64,000 nt of DNA from Humulus lupulus (taxonomy: Eukaryota > Streptophyta > Magnoliopsida > Rosales > Cannabaceae), in assembly GCF_963169125.1 (NCBI RefSeq), contig NC_084802.1, forward strand, positions 23,839,107-23,903,106, given 5' to 3'. Shown here in pieces: positions 22,764-34,194 of the stretch (positions are counted from its first letter, which is position 1; each line of letters begins with the position of its first letter). The position numbers and the translations under genes are program-made. The notes below the pieces were generated by a model. It was not told the DNA's origin. It searched no databases and saw only the letters and a list, made by a program, of their open reading frames with translations.

Positions 22764-22775
22764 CCCTCCCTCAAG
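22764..22775 (-). promoter_or_regulatory. Polypurine tract of copia element G
   Basis: The minus strand reads CTTGAGGGAGGG directly before the 3' LTR start TGTAGAAAAT. Confidence 0.8.
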
Positions 22776-22899
22776 TTGGTGCATAGAGATTCCACATGCC
22801 CAGCTTGCAAACTATCTCGTTGAAACTTTCTGTTGATAGCCCTTTAGTTAGTAAGTCAGCCCGTTGTTGCTTGCTAAGAATATAAGCAACACATAGTTC

Positions 22900-23446
22900 C
22901 TTTTCATCAATTTTTTTCTTTAATGAAGTGTCTATCTACTTCAACATGCTTGGTTCTGTCGTTATGGACTGAGTTGTGTACTATGTTGATTGCTGACTTG
23001 CTGTCGCTATACAACTTTAAAGACTCGGTCCTTTGAAGTTTTAATTCTTCAAGTATACGTTTGATCCAAATTAATTCGCATACTCCTTGAGCAAGAGCTC
23101 TGAGTTCTGCTTTGGCACTACTTCGGGCTACCACTGGTTGCATCTTACTCCTCCAAGTAACCAAGTTCTCTCATACTTTATTACAATATCCAGTTGTTGA
23201 TCTTCTATCTTCAATTGACCCTGCCCAATCTGCATCTGTGAAGGTCTCATCACCTCTTTCCTCATTCTTTTTAAATAACAATCCATTTTCTGGTGTTTTC
23301 TTCAGATAGCGTAAAATTCTGTACACAACTTCCAAGTGTTCTTTGAATGGATTGTGCATGTATTGACTAACTAAGCTCATAGCAAATGCAATATTAAGCC
23401 TTGTGTGGGATAGGTAGATCAATTTTGCCACTAACCGCTGGTACAT
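22900..23446 (-). pseudogene. RNase H domain of copia element G
   Basis: Two abutting open segments (23171-23446 and 22907-23164) carry the end of RT (YQRLVAKLIYLSHTRLNIAFA), then TDADWAGSIEDRRSTTGY and, after a frameshift near 23165, the ARSSAKAELRALAQGVCELIW block and SDSKSAINI. It would degrade the RNA strand during reverse transcription. Broken by the frameshift. Confidence 0.85.
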
Positions 23447-24385
23447 TCATTTGTCGATTGGCTTCTCTTTTGTTGGTTTATACTTGCCTTTTGGTTCAAA
23501 TGGTGTTGTCACAGGTTTACAGTTACTCATTCCTGTTTCCTTGAGTAGATCAAGGACATATTGAGGCACAACAATTTCTTGTTTTGTTCTTGCAACCTCC
23601 ATTCCTAGAAAATATTTCATTGGTCCAAGATCTTTTACCTCGAATTCTTGGGCTAGCAAGCCTTTAAATCTTTCTTGCTCTCCATAATCGTCACCAGTGA
23701 GTATCATGTCATCAACATAGACAATGAGAATCGTTACCTTACTCTTTTGCGAGTGTTTGAAGAACAAGGTGTGATCCGATTGAGCCCGTTTATACCTATA
23801 CTGTTTTACCACTCGATTAAATCTTTCAAACCATGCTCGTGGAGATTGTTTTAAGCCGTAAAGATTTTTTTTTTTTTCAGATGACAGACATTTTCTTTTT
23901 CATATCTTGACTCGAAGCCTGGAGGGATTCTCATGAAAACTTCCTCTTCCAAATGCCCATTGAGGAAGACATTTTCGATGTCTAGTTCTTGTAGGGGCCA
24001 ATCGAGATTCGCAGCAACTGATAGCAGAACCCTGACTGTGTTTAACTTGGAAATGGGTGCAAACGTCTCATTGTAGTCCACTCCATATGTTTGGGTGAAT
24101 CCTTTTGCAACTAGTCTCACTTTGTATCGGTCTATCGTTCCATTAGGGCTTGTTTTTAACCGTAAATAACCACTTACCTCCAACCACATGTTTATCTCTA
24201 GGTTGATTGACTATTGTCCACGATGTGTTGGTTTCTATTGCCCCAATTTCCTCGTAGAATGCTTTCTTCCATTCTTTCCGTGTGAGGGCTTCAGTTATAT
24301 CCTTAGGAATTACCACTTGCTCGACTTTTGCTAGGAAATTTTTATATTTCGGAGTTAGTCTACTATAGCAGACATATCTCGACAT
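23447..24385 (-). pseudogene. Reverse transcriptase of copia element G
   Basis: Three open pieces (24143-24385, 23851-24189, 23447-23812) cover copia RT in order: EALTRKEWKKAFYEEI, KWLFTVK, RLVAKGFTQTYGVDYNETFAP, the ENVFLNGHLEEEVFM region, then the catalytic box VYVDDMILTGDD, DLGPMKYFLGMEVA and VTTPFEPKGKY. The YVDD catalytic box is intact. Frameshifts lie near 24145-24190 and in a T-rich run near 23865, with a stop at the join to the next block. Confidence 0.88.
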
Positions 24386-24429
24386 TGGATGTAGAGTACA
24401 ACTTCAGACTCTCTTCCGCTTTGCAATAG

Positions 24430-25951
24430 TTAAAATTCGGGTTCCACCATATTAGAATGCTCAACATTAGGAACATCATTAGGCAAGATGGGATTGAGAG
24501 AAAGATCACTTACATTAGGAACAGTCTGTGGGTCAGACTCATGAGATGTTGGAGTAGTAATTGGTTGTATTACTTGATGATCTTTTGGTCGCCGAGAGTA
24601 AACTAAAAGTTTTTTAGTTTGGGGCTGAGATTGTTGCTCAAATGTTCCTATGTCAGATAGAGAAGATGAGAGATTGATGTGAATAGTTTGATCAATTTTT
24701 GGGATAGCTTTAGGTAGGCAAGTATCCCAGCTAAAAATTTCACTCACTGTCCCTCCATGAAGTGGAATGTTGGGATTAAAAGATTGTTCATTGAATGTGA
24801 CGTCTAAGGAGACATACATACGTCAAGTAGATGGATTACAACATTTATACCCCTTTTTGGTAGAAGAGTAGCCCAAAAAGACACCTAAGAGCACGTGGAT
24901 CAAATTTGGATCGATTTGGACCTAGAACATGGACATAAGAAGTACAACGAAACGTTTTTAAGGGGAGATCATTAACAAGATGAGTATGTGGATATGTTTT
25001 AAGAAGGATAGAGAGTGGAGTGTGAAAGTTCAACACTCGAGGTAAGGATAGCCTCACCCCAAAAATACTTAGGGATAGATGTGGTAAACATTAAGGCCCT
25101 AGCAACCTCCAACAAGTGTCTATTTTTGCGTTCGGCATTCCCATTTTGATGGGGTGTGCCTACACATAAACTCTTATGAATGATGCCATGAGATAGAAGA
25201 CAATCACCTAAGATGAAATCAAAATATTTAGTGCCATTATCTGTGTGCAATACTTGAAGATTAGCATTGAATTGAATTTTTATTATAGAATGGAAGTTTC
25301 TAAATGTCATGGCAGCATCAGATTTTTGTTTAAGAAGAAAAACCCAACTAACACGTGTGTGGTTATCAATGAAAGTGATGAACCATCTAGTATATGTGGC
25401 ATTGGTTATTCTAGATGGCCCCTATATATCACTATGAATAAGAGTAAAAGGCAGAGTTGATTTGTAAGGTACAGAACAAAAAATAGCACGTGTATGTTTA
25501 GCAAACTGACAAATGTCACACTTAAAGGAGCTCAAAATTTTATTTGAAACAACTTAGGAAAGAGATATTTTAAATAGGAAAAATTAGGGTGTCCTAGCCT
25601 ATAATGCCACTGCATAATATCATTATTACGAGAAGCAATACAGCCAAAAACAATAGTTTTATTTACTTGAGCAGGAGGAATCAAATCAATGTAATACAAC
25701 CCACTACATGCATTTTCACTCCCAATCGTCTCCCCTGAGGACATATCTTGAAAAGTACAACAGAGAGGAGAGAAAGAGGCCAAACATTGCTGATCTCGAG
25801 TGACTTTACTGACTAAGAGCAGAATACACAATAGATTTGGGACATGAAGGACATCATAAAGAGTAGTAGAGGGAGATATATATATACCTTTTACCAGCCA
25901 CAGAGGAGAGGGAACCATCAACAATCTTAATTTTTTTGAGTACCCGGACAA
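24430..25951 (-). pseudogene. GAG-pre-integrase and integrase of copia element G
   Basis: From right to left: the pre-integrase motif WHYRLGHPNF (in 25532-25951); the integrase core with HTDNGTKYF and GTPHQNGNAERKNRHLLE (24999-25310); the RCTSYVHVLGPNRSKFDPRA region (24845-25057); and a variable linker before RT (24430-24819). The first part of the core is damaged between 25310 and 25530. Confidence 0.85.
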
Positions 25952-26244
25952 AGAGTGTATGTGGTAAACTGATGGGACTGACTAGTCATGTGATCCAAAG
26001 CCCCTGAATCCACAATCCAGGCAGAGTTTTGAACATTGAAGGCAGCAAAGGTCCTTGGATGTGAAGAGGATGATGGAGCAGATGCAGTAGCATTCTTGGA
26101 GGTATTAAGCAACTGATGGAGTTGGGTGATCTGAGCTAGAGTGAATGGGAAAGGCTCAGATGGAGCGATAATGAAGGGTTGGCCTTCCAAAGGGGCACGA
26201 GCAGAGAAGCGCCAATTAGAAGAGTTTATGTTGAGAGTGGCCAT
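25927..26244 (-). pseudogene. Truncated gag-protease ORF of copia element G
   Basis: A 105-codon ORF starting MATLNINSSNWRF, with a Ser/Pro-rich linker and then the protease active-site pattern WIVDSGALDHMT. Gag RNA-binding zinc knuckle and most of gag are missing: only about 75 residues precede the protease motif, whereas copia gag is usually several hundred. The element therefore needs outside Gag, besides having broken pol. Confidence 0.75.
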
Positions 26245-26307
26245 AAGGAAAGAGACGAAGGCTAAGAGAAAAAAAGGAGGCTTCGGAGTTTCTAGTTTAG
26301 AGGGAAA

Positions 26308-26319
26308 TCTCTGATGCCA
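26308..26319 (-). promoter_or_regulatory. Primer binding site of copia element G
   Basis: The minus strand reads TGGCATCAGAG immediately after the 5' LTR. This is the initiator-methionine tRNA site TGGTATCAGAG with one change. Confidence 0.8.
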
Positions 26320-26543
26320 TGTGGAAAATTAGCCTTTGATAATCTTTATTGATAGAGAATAAGGTCTTTAAATAGGCAATGAACAGGTATAAACAAATTT
26401 GGTATTTAATACCAAATATTCTAGATTAATTACAGATATGCCTAAAACTAAGTAGTCTAATTATAGTAACTTTCTAATAATTCAGCTTGGTTTCCTTATT
26501 GGAAAGATACTGAGTAAATGCTTAATGTACAATATTTTCTACA
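26320..26543 (-). mobile_element. 5' LTR of copia element G
   Basis: 224-bp LTR with TGTGGAAAATTA at its plus-strand left end and TTTTCTACA at its right end. It is paired with 22559-22763, so the whole element G is 22559-26543 (3985 bp), minus strand, about 455 bp beyond the SUVH stop codon. Confidence 0.9.
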
Positions 26544-26563
26544 TTCTAGTTTGAAGCTTGAAC
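26544..26563 (+). repeat. 20-bp direct repeat flanking copia element G, right copy
   Basis: Identical to 22539-22558; see that entry. Confidence 0.95.
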
Positions 26564-27660
26564 TTACTTTATATGATTTCAATTGCTTGCATGCTTGTTC
26601 ACACACACAATCACACCACATATATAGCATCAGATTGTTAGATCATCTCCAATGTAGTGCTAAATCTTTGTGATAATGCATAATAGGAAAAAAAAATTTC
26701 TCCAATGCAATGCTAGAAGATGTGACAAATTTGGTACAAAATATAGTGTAGAATCAAATTTTGCACAACAATAAATACTAATAAAGTTTACCAATCAAGT
26801 GGTTTTTTTTTATATCTATCTATATATTTATTTGAAACTCACTTCTAATAGAATTTATTATGTATTCATTGAATATCATTGATTTTCTAACTTTTTATTC
26901 CTGTATAGTATTCAGGTATGTGTTGAAAGTTTTCTGGAATCCAGATACTTGTGTCACTTTTTATGTAGACACTAAGATAAAATGTCACTAGGTTAGAGAA
27001 AAGAAGTGAACTATGCACATAGCATTGTGTTTGTGTTGTGTGTACAAAAGTTTTCACTGGCTGTTTGGTCAGTTATGGTAGATTTAAAAAGATTTATAAT
27101 AAACTTCATAATTTTTCTCATCCTTGGTTGTATTGATTTTCTTGTTACATAACAATTAATTCTTGTTTCTAAATGATTGACAGGTTGCATTCAATCAAAA
27201 ATCTTAAATCATCTACTTTCAGTTCCAAGGGATATAATTTGAGAAAACAATATGAAGAGAAGGAAGAAAAGAAATCAACTTCATGGATCTTTTTTCGAAT
27301 CATTCGCTTAATTTTTTTCCTCTCCTTTGCTGATTTTTTTTCCCTATGCTAATCATTCATTCTCAAATCCTTGGTTGGCTCTTTCTTTATGCTGATAAGA
27401 AGCTTAAGAAGTGCCTTAATTTGATTTTAGTTTTTTTAAACATTTCTCTAGTTTGTATACATATATGATATTATTTATTAATAAAAAAACTTGAGATATG
27501 CACATATTGTGTATAATATATTCCCTTATAATATCTAGAAAAAATCAAATGAAGTGTGTCAGATGTTTTTTATTCCCTTTTCCAATTGTCCATTTCATAT
27601 TATACCAACATTTTCTAGTTGACACTATACTTGTATATATCCCCTGTTCAATTCTTGTCA
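26564..27660. other. AT-rich intergenic region
   Basis: No gene seen. A stretch near 26638-26775 contains two ATCTCCAATG / TCTCCAATGCAATGCTAGA-like words common in short plant MITEs, but I could not find clean terminal inverted repeats. Confidence 0.45.
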
Positions 27661-28990
27661 TGCAGTTGAGAATGTCAGGGGGAATGGGCCCGTTAACAAG
27701 GTCAGCGAGTGTTTCTACTCTCAGTAAAGGGAAAAACGAGGCACAGGGTCAATTCTGTTTTCGTTGATGAGGATGTACAACTTCAAGGTCAGGATGCCCT
27801 CGATGCATTTCCACAGACACTAATCTTTAATAAATCACTGCCAGAAAAAGTGACTATATAGTCATATGCTGTTGAGGTTTGCAGTCTTTGCTTCTATCTC
27901 TCTTTTGTTATTTGTAATTTTTTTCAAGCAAAATAGTAGAGCGAAACAAGAAGTAAAAATGTATATTTATATATATATATATATATACATATTTAATTTT
28001 TGTGCAGAGAGTTTTAAACATAAAATTTATGCTGAAAATGATCTTTTATTTTGTAAAGAGCCTTTCTCACATCTCAGAAGTAATTATGTTAGGATTTTGT
28101 TATTAACAGGTTCTTGAAGACAATAAAGTTTTATTTGAATGGACTCTAGGATGTGGATACTGGATAAGGATTAAGGAAGACTTGTATATATTAAAGATTG
28201 GGGTAAGTTGATAACTTGATACCAATAAACTAATGCAAGTTACATCCATGGACCAGTATGTAGAATACCATGTTCAGGAATTTGAGAAAATCTGTGCAAT
28301 CAAATTTCCAGCTTCTACCGTTGTGGCATTTAGGCACGTAAGATTCATGCCTAATGGTCTTAGATGTTCATGGCTAGGTATGCTGCATACGACCATTTAT
28401 ACTTGCAATTTCTATAATAAGCATATTTTCCACAATTAAATCCACTTCATCATTTTATGTTCATTCTTCATCATTTTTATGTTCATTCTCCATCTACAAT
28501 AAGCATATAAGGGTGTGAAGAACTTTACAAAGCCTACAGAGGAACTGATTGCAAGACATTGATGGTGAAAGACAACTGTCGTGAGGTATGACATCTATGT
28601 CATCTCAATATTTTATATATATATATATATATTTATTTAATGCATATATAAACTAATCCTAAATTTATTCAGAGGCAATGTATGTGTTATTTCTTTATCC
28701 ATGAGAGGTTTCTGTGTGTTTTTTTATTTGATAATTGAGGCAACTCTTTGCCAAATGTTTTATCATCAATGCTTGTCCTGAATTAAAAATAGTGTGGAAG
28801 GCTGTAAAGATATACATAGGTTTGCAAAACGGCTTCAAAGTTCTTGAATGCAAAATTTCTAGGTTTCATCTGTCTGATAAATGTTATTTGATACCTGTAG
28901 CCTTACATTCTATGTATGGAAAATTTTAGGTTCTTGTAAATAAGTACCAGACAAATTACTTGAGATCATTGATGCCAGGTAACTGGGATC
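27661..28990 (+). other. Exon-like scraps of an unidentified gene
   Basis: Several short segments look like exons. About 27671-27838 needs a frameshift near 27748 to stay open. 28111-28202 follows AACAG and ends in GGG|GTAAGT, encoding VLEDNKVLFEWTLGCGYW. 28509-28584 ends GAG|GTATGA and encodes CEELYKAYRGTDCKTLMVKD. About 28930-28990 is open in one frame. Base composition is less AT-rich than the flanks. I do not recognise the family, and no complete ORF links the pieces. They may be remnants of a gene, a captured gene fragment, or chance. Confidence 0.3.
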
Positions 28991-29333
28991 ATGCATGTGA
29001 GTTTAGAAGTAGAAGATATTATTTCCGTATTATGTGTATATTGTTTCTCTTACATAGAGGCAAAGAATACAAGAAAGGGAAACTGTACAAAATCAGGATA
29101 CTACATGCTACAAAGATAGGGAAACCAATCCTTTCTTTCCTATTTGATATCATTTACCAAATCAATTAACCACGAAATCATTACTGATTTTCCACTGTAA
29201 AGAATCACGTATTCCTTTTATGCGAAATAAACCGAATATGGGTTATTTTCTAATTTAGTATATTCCCATTTATAATTTGTCTAAATAGTGCAAGTTGTAA
29301 AATGGTTTGACCTGTATTGATTCTCTCCATATT

Positions 29334-29349
29334 CCCCCCCCCCCCCCCC
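29334..29349. repeat. Poly-C tract of 16 bases
   Basis: An uninterrupted run of 16 C residues in an otherwise AT-rich region. Uncommon in plant DNA and a likely assembly or sequencing error hotspot. Confidence 0.95.
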
Positions 29350-29439
29350 AGCCTATCACTTCTCCTACAAGTAATATTCAATTTATGGCCGCGGCCTTCC
29401 CTTTTCTTTCTTTGCAGTGTTTGTCCACTACCGGTTAGA

Positions 29440-31400
29440 CAGCATTGGCTGGTGAGAGTAGTGATGGTGCTTCTAAGGTCTCTTCAGAGACTACTTGGCC
29501 TATCCAATATGAGATGCACACAATTTAATGGTTAAGACATGGATTGTGAACTCAATGGAGGAAAATGTCAAGGAGTCTTATTTATAATATCCCACTGCTA
29601 AAGATATATGTGATGCTTTGACTTTAGCTACTTTTATTTTTACTTTTTATTTGGACAATTCTGCTAAACTTCTTGATGTTTGACATAGGGTGCGACTGTG
29701 GGAGAATTGAAACAAGGAGAACGTGATGTCACTGAATATTTCAATGCCCTGATTAGATTGTAGCAGGAGATCAACTTGTTCGTTCATATAGATTGATGCT
29801 ACCTGAATGGGGCTGAAAAATATAAAAACAGGTTGAAAAAGAACGAATACATGATTTTTTAGCATGTCTTGATGAAGTTAGGGGTCGACTTGTAGCAATT
29901 ACACCCTCCCTGTGATTGTTGATATTTTTGCTCAAGTTCGAAGAGAGGAAAGCCAAAAACAAGTTCTGTTGGGTGAACCCAAGTCGTCATTACGAGAGGC
30001 ATCTGCTCTAGTTGTCTGTGGCCAGGAACCTCCTAAAAACCATAGAAGGAATAATCTGTGGTGTGATTTCTAAAAAAAAAAACAAATCACACCAAGATCG
30101 TTGTTGGAAGCTATATGGTAAACATCCTAATTGGAAAGATAACAAAGCTGGTAACGGTGAGTCTTCGAGATTTCAGATTCAGACTGAGAACTTAAATCCA
30201 AGCTAAAAGGAGAGTAATTTTGGATTTCTTTGACCAAGGAAAAATTAACACAACTTTACAAGCTGCTCGCACCTCTATTGACAGCTACAAACACTTCTTT
30301 ATTGGCACAAAAAGGTTATTTCTTCCCAGCCTTCAATAGTTGTAATAGTTGTATTAGTACTCCTGGACCTTGGGCCTCTAGAGCTACAAATCACATGACA
30401 GGAGATGAAAAATATTTTTTTCTTAAACCCCTAGTTCTAAACACTTAAAGGTTAACCTAGCAGATGGATCACTTTCAACAGTAACCGTAGCAGAAACTGG
30501 AACAATTAGAAATAGTCATCATATTGAACCATATTCGGTTTTACATAATCTAAATTTGATATACAATATTATTTCTATTTGTAAACTTGTAGTGCACTAC
30601 TCATTTCTTTGAATCTTGTTGTGGGTTTCAGGACCCAACATTGGGGAAGAAGATTGACAATACTAAGAATGTCAGAGATTATACTACTTTGAGAAAGAAA
30701 TTACTTTGAACAAACAAGTTCAAATTATGAGTTGTGAGTCTCTTTCAAGAGAAAATCTAATAGTATTGCCGTATCATATAGACTTGGCCACCCAAATTTT
30801 TTATATTTACAATTTTTTTTTTCTCTATATAGTTTGGTGCGGTTCAGAACAATTTTCCAAATTAAATTATAACTAAGTAAACCATATTATATTTACTTTT
30901 AAGATCATAAAATATAAAAGAAGTAATATTATGTTATTGTTTGAGATGAGTTGATTATATAGAAGTAACCCTAAACAATGTGCGACTTTGTATTTTCACT
31001 TTCTTAGTTTTGGGAATTTGGGTTCGTGTAAGTATTAAATATTATATGGATTTTCCACATGGTTTTGATGATGCGAAGGTTCATGGAAAAGTTAGTAAGC
31101 TATGAAAATCTCTTTATGGTTTAAAAAATTTACTAAAACTATTCGACAGCAAAGTTATCAAAGAGGCTCAATCTGGTCACTTATTCTACAAGCAAGAAAA
31201 GGGTAAAGTTATAATTCTCATAATCTATGTTGGTGATACAATATGGACGAGAATTTGAGATGAAAGATATGGGAACTCAGATATTTTCTTAGCAGGGAGG
31301 TAGCAATGAATAGAAGTGAAATCTTAGTTTCTCAAAGAAAGTTTGTGTTGTACCTACTCTCCGAGCATGCAAGCATGAGGATGAATGACAAAGTAAGCAG
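29440..31400 (+). pseudogene. Decayed copia element H: gag to RT traces
   Basis: Plus-strand traces in copia order: a gag-like UBN2 region (about 29535-29770, with WIVNSMEENVKESYL and TAKDICDAL-like words), a protease-adjacent ATNHMTGDEKYF (about 30385-30425), and RT words near 31040-31130 (KSLYGLKN-like) and 31215-31240. There are many stops and AT-rich decay. Only short islands are readable, so boundaries are approximate. Confidence 0.55.
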
Positions 31401-31443
31401 GGAACAAATGTTACATAAGTAATAATATAGAAGAGGGACCTGC

Positions 31444-31511
31444 TCAGGATGCGATAAAGACAAATGCTAGAAGAAGCTCAGGATGCGATAAAGACAAATG
31501 CTAGAAGAAGC
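31444..31511. repeat. 34-bp tandem duplication
   Basis: TCAGGATGCGATAAAGACAA and the following 14 bases are repeated head to tail (31444-31477, 31478-31511) with no mismatch seen. Confidence 0.95.
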
Positions 31512-31696
31512 TACTTGGAGTGCTTGGGTTGTTGTGTTAGTGGTCGAGACTTATTTTCTTTGTGTTTGTCAAGATTGTATCAAGATAAGATCACGAGCTG
31601 TGTAAAAATATCCAGCACTTGGGTGAACATAAGGTTCAACTTGTAGAATGAAACATGTTCGAGCATGAGTAAAGCAGCAAGGTTGTGCATTGAGCA

Positions 31697-31772
31697 CTTC
31701 TGGAAGCAGCTCGATTGTAGAAGGAATAACAGCTCTTCTGGAAGCAGCTCGATTGTAGAAGGAATAACGAGC
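31697..31772. repeat. 38-bp tandem duplication
   Basis: CTTCTGGAAGCAGCTCGATT and the rest of a 38-bp unit occur twice in tandem (31697-31734, 31735-31772), nearly identical. Confidence 0.9.
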
Positions 31773-32465
31773 TGATGTGTAACTTCGACTAAGACGAAGT
31801 AGCTTATTCCGAGTGGAGTACTCGAGTAGGTGAAGCTCAATAGATAGATTATCAAAGTAAATGATTAGTGCAATCAACATTAAATATTTTAATCAATGTG
31901 AATTGAGTCAGTCATCTAAATAGGGAAAATTAGTTAAGAGAGTTATGACTCATGATTTAATTACTCAAAATATAAATATTTATCATCTTAAATTAGGTTA
32001 CCGAATCTATGATCCAAGGGAGTATAGACAGCTCCAGTTTCCCTATAAGTAAAGAGGGCCCGCAAAAGCAAATGGGATTTTTCTAGTCTTTGTAAGCAAA
32101 AACTTTACACAAAAAGTACACAGAAATACAACTCGACAATGGATGTAGCCTACTTTCTTTCAAACCGAACCATCATAAACATTGTGTCTTACATTAACTG
32201 TCTGATTTCCATTTCTTTGATTCATAACCAAATTGTGACAATCCCTCCATTGTTGACAAGATTCACCATCAACAGTATAATCTTGATCATTTGAGAAGAA
32301 ACACAAGGAGGTTAGGTTGTAAACATGATGATACACCCACAAATCCTATATAGAGAGTTAGAGACTAGATCAATTGGAAAGCACACCTTTTGATAAATGT
32401 AGATATCAACATTTAGTAAGAAAACTCATTTTTCTCATACTTTACATTTAGTGTCGTGAGCTAAT

Positions 32466-32960
32466 AAATGCATTCCCACTGTGAAGAACATATGGAAGTT
32501 GTGTATCAAATTTTAAGATATTTCAAAAGAACTCTAGGTCGAGGGCTATTTAAAAAAATGAAGATAGGAGTATTGAGGCTTTTACAAATGCTAATTGAGT
32601 CGGGGTTGTTGAAGATAATCCATATTTGGTTATTGCATGTTTGTATGGGACAATTTAGCGACTTGGAGGAGCAAGAAACAAACGGTACAGTGGCTAGAAG
32701 CAGTGAAGTTGAATTTAGTACTTTATATAATGGAATTTGTGAATCATTCTAGATAAATTACTAATGAGTAAACTAATAATATTCATGGGAAATGAACCTA
32801 TGAAGATCTATTGTGACAATAAAACAATTCATCAAAGAAAATATTGAAGAAGGCAGAATTTGTGCAGTATATATGCCTTCATCACAACAAACTATTGATA
32901 TGTTAACTAAGGCATTGTTCAAGCCATTTTTTCAAGAAGCTTGAGACAAGTTGGGAAATA
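32466..32960 (+). pseudogene. RNase H end of copia element H
   Basis: Recognisable words in order: EHMEVVYQILRYFKRT-like (near 32487), a VARSSEVEFSTLYNGICE-like block (32690-32750) and the final MLTKALFKPFF-like stretch near 32900. This is the C-terminal end of a copia polyprotein, separated from its RT by the insertion at 31400-32440. Confidence 0.6.
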
Positions 32961-33122
32961 GTATTTTTGTATTGACACACATGGAATGTGTACATATTGT
33001 TCCATCTTTGCCATATTCTCCACTAAAAGAACCAACCTTTTTCCATTTCCTCGTTTGCCAAAGTACTTGTAAAAGTCCATTGGATGAGGAAAACTTCGAG
33101 GGAGCTAGCTGTTGGGGGAGAG

Positions 33123-33934
33123 TGAGATGACACCACCACAAAAAATAGAATCTACACAAAATTTGGATTGACAGAGACTTAAAAAAGATTGAGAAAGAAC
33201 ATACAAACCCAAGTAGAACAATGATGTTCTTAAACTTTGATGAAGCTTCAAACCCTAGGCAAGATCACCACTTTGAACAAATCCTTTGAGCAAACCCTTG
33301 AGAAAACCAAACGCAAACCAAGGCTTATACACGTTGTAGAACGCTGTCCTAATACTCTATTTCCTAGCTACCATTGATGTTTGAGGCCTTCTCTAGAGGA
33401 AATGAGGATTGAGATTGAACAAGCCTTCAACTCTCAAAGTCAAGCACTTTCTTGGAGAGTTCTTGGAGAAAACTTAGAGATTCTTGGAGCTAAAGAGAGA
33501 GAGAGTAGAGAGCGATTGGAGAGAGTGATCAAGTCTTCCAAATCACTGTTTTTTACCCTTTTATAGAGTAGACACCGTCATTATGTCTAACCAATAGAAT
33601 TAGACTTGAAAAACACGTCATTTAAAGCATTTATGGTATTTCATGTAATACAGCAGGCGACGCGTCGCCTGGTAGGGTTTCTAAAAACCCTAGCCTTCAG
33701 GTAATGTCTCACCTCTTGGGTGGCAATGTATCGCCACCCTCTCTAACTTTGGACACTTCCAAAGGTCCAAAAAATGTTCCAAATGCCACCAAAATTTTTG
33801 GGAACCCTTAGATACTCTCATGTATTACTTTGGACCCAAATTTGCATTTTATAAGTGCTTACAATTGAAACTCAAATTCACATCTTCATTATGTGAATTC
33901 TACTCAGTGTTTATACCTTGCTTATATTTCAACA
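33123..33934 (-). mobile_element. LTR-like block, minus strand
   Basis: On the minus strand this runs TGTTGAAATATAAGC to GTGGTGTCATCTCA, with a TATAAAAG box (about 33558-33565) and a CT-rich leader (CTCTCTCTCT) after it. It also holds GGCGACGCGTCGCC (33658-33671), a perfect 14-bp palindrome. The flanks show no clear 5-bp duplication, so this is either a solo LTR or one LTR of a lost element. Confidence 0.45.
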
Positions 33935-34194
33935 CTTATCATTTGTATTTAATCAATCATAACACTAGCTAGATTGGCCAAGCTTTAATAGCTTGAAAAT
34001 CCATCAAAGCATGGAAAGTATACTCAGTAGCATTATGACATATTGGATAAATGTTATCAATATTCATACCATGTTTTTGCAAGTTGATTTTAGTGGGAAT
34101 TCAATTAAGAGAAGCTTTACATAAAATTAAAAGCCAAAAAAGGCATTATCTTCGAAGGGATAATGAGAATGTAGAATCTTATTTATTTATATAG
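33935..34194. other. Unassigned spacer
   Basis: AT-rich; no gene or clear element visible. Confidence 0.5.

Larger units (their letters stand above)
31400..32440 (+). mobile_element. Probable LTR or insertion within copia element H
   Basis: Breaks the element H reading between RT and RNase H. It contains two short tandem duplications and then a stretch near 32140-32185 (GGATGTAGCC...AACCGAACCATCATAAAC) resembling the downstream end of copia LTRs. No second LTR or target duplication was found, so the solo-LTR reading is tentative. Confidence 0.35.

Noticed and set aside
33381..33566. Possible small plus-strand gene of 61 codons
   Set aside because: It lies within an LTR-like block on the other strand and covers its CT-rich leader; no family signature.
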